DNA of 64,000 nt from NCBI RefSeq assembly GCF_030766825.1, contig NZ_JASFDV010000022.1:1-64000 (forward strand), given 5' to 3'. The stretch comes from Nocardiopsis sp. CC223A (GTDB lineage: Bacteria; Actinomycetota; Actinomycetes; Streptosporangiales; Streptosporangiaceae). The translations under genes were made by a program, and so were the position numbers. The notes beneath the pieces are model-generated. The model was given only the letters and a program-made list of their open reading frames with translations. It searched no databases and was not told the origin of the DNA. Positions 61,274 to 64,000 of this stretch are shown here, in pieces. Numbering within the stretch: the first letter of the stretch is position 1; every line of letters starts with the position of its first letter.

Positions 61274-61957
61274 ATGCGCGTCGCGATCGCGGGTGCCGGG
61301 AGCGTGGGGCGTTCCATCGCCACGGAGCTGGCGGGCAACGGGCACGACGTCCTGCTCATCGACCGGGACACCCGGGCGATCGGGGTGGACGACCTGCCGC
61401 AGGTGGAGTGGCTGCTGGCGGACGCCTGTGAGCTGTCCACGCTGGAGGACGCCCGGTTGGGCGACTTCGACGTGGTGGTCGCGGCCAGCAGCGACGACAA
61501 GGTGAACCTGGTCGTGTCCCTGCTGGCCAAGACCGAGTTCGGGGTGGGCCGGGTGATCGCCCGGATCAACGACCCCGTCAACGAGTGGCTGTTCAACGAC
61601 TCGTGGGGGGTGGACCTGGCGGTGTCGCCGCCGCGGCTGATCGCGGACCTGGTGGAGGACGACCCGGAGGAGGAGCCCTCCGACGAGGACGCCCTGCCGC
61701 CGCTGCCGGGCGCGGAGATCGCCGAGTCGGTGCTGCACGCGCGCAGTCCGTTCGCGGGTCGTCCCGAGAGCGAGCTGACGGCGGTGCTCCCCGAGGGCGT
61801 GGCACTGGTCGCGGTGGTGGGCCCGGGCGGGGTGCGCGCGCCTGAGCCCGAGCGGGTGCTGTCGGTGGGCAACACCGTGGTGTTCCTGGCCGAGCCCGAG
61901 TCGCTGGGTTCGTTGGAGGAGGTCCTGGACCCGGTGGGCGAGGGGTCCGGGGCCTGA
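61274..61957 (+). CDS. TrkA family potassium uptake regulator, second of pair
   Basis: A 227-residue TrkA/RCK protein with MRVAIAGAGSVGRSIATELAGNGHDVLLIDRD at the NAD-binding fold and an RCK_C domain after about 155 (FAGRPESELTAVLPEG). An acidic linker (EDDPEEEPSDED) joins them. ATG at 61274, 2 bp after the first gene, so the two are cotranscribed and probably form a hetero-octameric gating ring. A GC-rich hairpin follows. Confidence 0.92.
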   Translation: MRVAIAGAGSVGRSIATELAGNGHDVLLIDRDTRAIGVDDLPQVEWLLADACELSTLEDARLGDFDVVVAASSDDKVNLVVSLLAKTEFGVGRVIARINDPVNEWLFNDSWGVDLAVSPPRLIADLVEDDPEEEPSDEDALPPLPGAEIAESVLHARSPFAGRPESELTAVLPEGVALVAVVGPGGVRAPEPERVLSVGNTVVFLAEPESLGSLEEVLDPVGEGSGA

Positions 61958-61962
61958 AGGGC

Positions 61963-61989
61963 GGGGGCGCGCCCGGCGGGCGCGCCCCC
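61963..61989. terminator. Hairpin after the trkA pair
   Basis: 13-bp complementary arms (GGGGGCGCGCCCG and complement) about one central base, between convergent trkA and DUF3159 genes. Confidence 0.6.
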
Positions 61990-62019
61990 TGCGGACCCCG
62001 GAGGGTGCGGGGCTCCCGG

Positions 62020-62754
62020 TCAGTCCCGGGCGGCGGGCGGCCCGGCCAGCGGGGTGCGGCCGCGGGCCAGCACCCACACCATCGCCGCGAACGCCGCCAC
62101 CTGGAGCGGCCAGCCCATGGCGACCTTGGACAGGCCCAGCGCCGCGAACGTGTTCGCCCCGCCGTAGGTGGCGGCCGCCCACAGGGGGTACTGCACGATC
62201 ACGCGGATGACGCAGGGCAGGACCAGCAGCCAGGTGAGCCTGGACGCGAGTGAGACCACGGCGGGGTTCTCCCGCCAGGAGGTGAAGTCCTCCTTGTGCC
62301 CGATGAACGGGCCGATCATCAGTCCGATGGCGGGCCAGCGCACCAGCACCGACAGGCTCAGCACCACCGCGTAGACGGCGTTGTAGATGATGCCGGGCAG
62401 GAAGGCGTCGGCGGCGTTGCCGCTGCGCATCGCGAAGACCGCGGCGATGCCGATGCCGAACAGGCTGGTGACGACGTACTGCACCGAGGAGCGCTGGATC
62501 AGCCGCAGCACGCCCAACAGCAGGGCCGCGGCCACCCCCAGGCCGATCGACAGGCGCAGGTCCGAGCCGATGATGTAGGAGACGGTGAAGGTCAGGGTGG
62601 GGACGGCCGCCTCGACCATGCCCCGCTTGCCGCCCAGCGCCTTGGCGAGCTGGGAGCGGACCAGCGCCTCGACGGTCTCCTCGGTCACCTCCGGGGGCCG
62701 CGTCTCCCCGGGCTCCCGGCCGGTCCCCTCATCGGCGCGCTGCTGCTCAGTCAT
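62020..62754 (-). CDS. DUF3159 family membrane protein
   Basis: A 244-residue membrane protein with about six spans after a hydrophilic N-terminus of about 45 residues. The segments KRGMVEAAVPTLTFTVSYII, GVLRLIQRSSVQYVVTSLFGIGIAA and FLPGIIYNAVYAVVLSLSVLVRWPAIGLMIGPFIG identify the actinobacterial DUF3159 family. Function unknown. Its place beside the TrkA pair is conserved (M. tuberculosis Rv2693c region, from memory), which suggests but does not prove a link to ion homeostasis. ATG at 62754. Confidence 0.9.
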   Translation of the reverse strand: MTEQQRADEGTGREPGETRPPEVTEETVEALVRSQLAKALGGKRGMVEAAVPTLTFTVSYIIGSDLRLSIGLGVAAALLLGVLRLIQRSSVQYVVTSLFGIGIAAVFAMRSGNAADAFLPGIIYNAVYAVVLSLSVLVRWPAIGLMIGPFIGHKEDFTSWRENPAVVSLASRLTWLLVLPCVIRVIVQYPLWAAATYGGANTFAALGLSKVAMGWPLQVAAFAAMVWVLARGRTPLAGPPAARD

Positions 62755-63035
62755 CTGCTCCCGGTCCGCTCCGCGTCGTCGGTGCCGCCCCCGGGCGGGG
62801 GGTGCACGGTCTTGATGCCCCAGACTACGCGACCCCTGCCCGGCCTCCCGGCCCCGACCGGAGCGGTATCGGACGGTTCGTCCGTGTGCGCGGCGGATGG
62901 TCCGCAGGGCTTCTCACCGTTTTCTCACCGGCCGGACCGCGGCCGGGTCCGGCCGCGGTCCGGCCGGGTGACCCTGGCCTGCGGCGCCGGTACTCCGTAC
63001 GCTGGCCCCGGAGAACCACCGATCCGAGGAGCCCG

Positions 63036-64000
63036 ATGTCGTCCATCCCCCTCCCCCGGAGGGACCACCTGGAGTTCGCCGCCGCACTGGACCGGGAACT
63101 GATCCATCCCGGTACCTCCCACGTGTGGTCGCCCCACTCCGTCGGCACCGTGCTGGCCCTGTTGGCCTCGGGTGCGTCCCACCGGACCCTGGCCGAGATC
63201 GTCTCCCTGATCGGCCGCGACTTCGCCGGGCAGCTGCTCGACCTGGACTCCTCGGTGGCCCCCGAGCCCGGGCTGGACCTGGCCGTGCTCAACGGCCTGT
63301 ACGTCCCCCGGGACCTGCCGTTGCGCCGGACGTTCGTGGACCACGTGCGCGCCCGGGGCGGCGCGGAGATCGCCAACGTCGACTTCCTGAGCGACACCGA
63401 GGGCGTCCGCCGGTACATCAACGGCCGGGTCGCCCAGGTGACCCGCGGCCTCATCGACCAACTGCTGCCGCCGGGGCTGCCACCGCCCCACGTCCGGCTG
63501 CTGCTGGTCAACGCCCTGTGGGTGAAGATGGTCTGGCAGGAGTCGTTCAAGCCCGCCAACACCAGACCCATGCCGTTCCGGGCGCCGGGCGGGCCCAGAC
63601 CGGTGGCCACCATGCACCGCACCGCCAGGCTGCCGCTGGCCCGCGCGCACGGGTGGAGCCTGCTCACCCTCGCCGGGGGGCACGGTCTGTACCTGGACGT
63701 GCTGCTGCCCGACACCGCCGCCCCCACACCGCCGCCGCTGGCCCCCGAACTGCCGGCCGCCCTGTACCGGGCCCAGGCCCCGACGATGACGAAGCTGGCG
63801 CTGCCCCGGTTCACCGTGCGCACCAGCGTGTCCCTGCTGGGCCCGCTGACCCGGCTGGGCCTGAAGGAGATGGTCGGCGGCCAGGCGCGGTTCGACGCCA
63901 TCAGCCCGCAACCGCTGGCGGTCAGCGAGATCCTGCACCAGGCGGTGCTGCGCGTGGACGAGAAGGGCGCCGAGGGGGCCGCCGCCACCGGTGTGATCAT
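63036..64000 (+). CDS. Serpin family protease inhibitor, cut by the window end
   Basis: The plus frame from ATG 63036 (GAGGAG upstream) stays open to the last base: 321 codons. It matches the serpin fold: WSPHSVGTVLALLASGA (helix B region), LLLVNALWVKMVWQESFKPANT (sheet A/breach), KLALPRFTVRTSVSLLGPLTRLGLKEM, and the reactive-loop hinge HQAVLRVDEKGAEGAAATGVI. The hinge has Gly at P15, Ala instead of Thr/Ser at P14, and small residues at P12-P9, as in inhibitory serpins. The scissile loop and C-terminus (about 60 residues) lie outside. No signal peptide, so it may be cytosolic. Bacterial serpins are rare; Thermobifida has one. Confidence 0.88.
   Translation, partial: MSSIPLPRRDHLEFAAALDRELIHPGTSHVWSPHSVGTVLALLASGASHRTLAEIVSLIGRDFAGQLLDLDSSVAPEPGLDLAVLNGLYVPRDLPLRRTFVDHVRARGGAEIANVDFLSDTEGVRRYINGRVAQVTRGLIDQLLPPGLPPPHVRLLLVNALWVKMVWQESFKPANTRPMPFRAPGGPRPVATMHRTARLPLARAHGWSLLTLAGGHGLYLDVLLPDTAAPTPPPLAPELPAALYRAQAPTMTKLALPRFTVRTSVSLLGPLTRLGLKEMVGGQARFDAISPQPLAVSEILHQAVLRVDEKGAEGAAATGVI

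Noticed and set aside
62825-64000. 391-codon minus-strand open frame at the right edge
   Set aside because: The plus strand in the same interval encodes a serpin with fold landmarks and reactive-loop hinge.

Overview
The window is chromosomal DNA from a very high-GC actinomycete. Nearly every gene has a strongly GC-biased third codon position. GTG and TTG starts are common, and adjacent genes often share 4-bp ATGA or GTGA overlaps. The backbone gene order (hemE, DUF3000 protein, RNase D, thiolase plus multifunctional beta-oxidation protein, dxs, xylFGH plus ROK repressor, acnA, RNA m5U methyltransferase, two TrkA proteins, DUF3159 protein) resembles, from memory, the S. coelicolor SCO6031-SCO5990s region and parts of M. 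tuberculosis Rv2678c-Rv2693c. A serpin gene at the right edge fits Nocardiopsaceae (Nocardiopsis/Thermobifida type). That assignment is inference.

Layout. 1-8.5 kb is conserved core: heme synthesis, RNase D, a TPR protein, an intergenic 103-bp repeat pair and a fadA/fadB pair. 8.5-27 kb is accessory DNA: an SDR/MarR pair, an MMPL-hydrolase-hydrolase-MMPL operon, then a translationally coupled AfsA-type synthase / HAD protein / FAD monooxygenase set divergent from a SARP activator, then a third MMPL exporter divergent from a TetR regulator, and a secreted-type zinc metallopeptidase with a tandemly repeated Pro-rich linker. 27-38 kb returns to core: fprA-dxs, a TauE permease, a StyA-like flavoprotein, the xylose-type ABC transporter and its ROK regulator. 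38-47 kb holds a P-loop kinase, two paralogous alpha/beta hydrolases with a divergent TetR regulator, a membrane Ser/Thr kinase and a pair of uncharacterised membrane proteins sharing a Cys domain. 47-64 kb holds acnA behind a paired-palindrome promoter, an F420-type oxidoreductase, an ECF sigma/anti-sigma/ABC operon, an LPXTG-type surface protein, an EamA transporter behind a probable leader-peptide attenuator, a peptidase remnant, the TrmA/TrkA/DUF3159 core and a truncated serpin.

How it fits together. The most interesting stretch is 10.2-24.2 kb. It combines a butyrolactone/butenolide (or furan) signal synthase operon, a SARP regulator, three MMPL exporters and two secreted hydrolases. An 8-bp box (CGATCATC) and palindromes recur in its control regions, and there is no PKS or NRPS in the window. 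It may be a small self-contained signalling and export locus. No tRNA, rRNA, CRISPR array, insertion sequence or integrase was seen.
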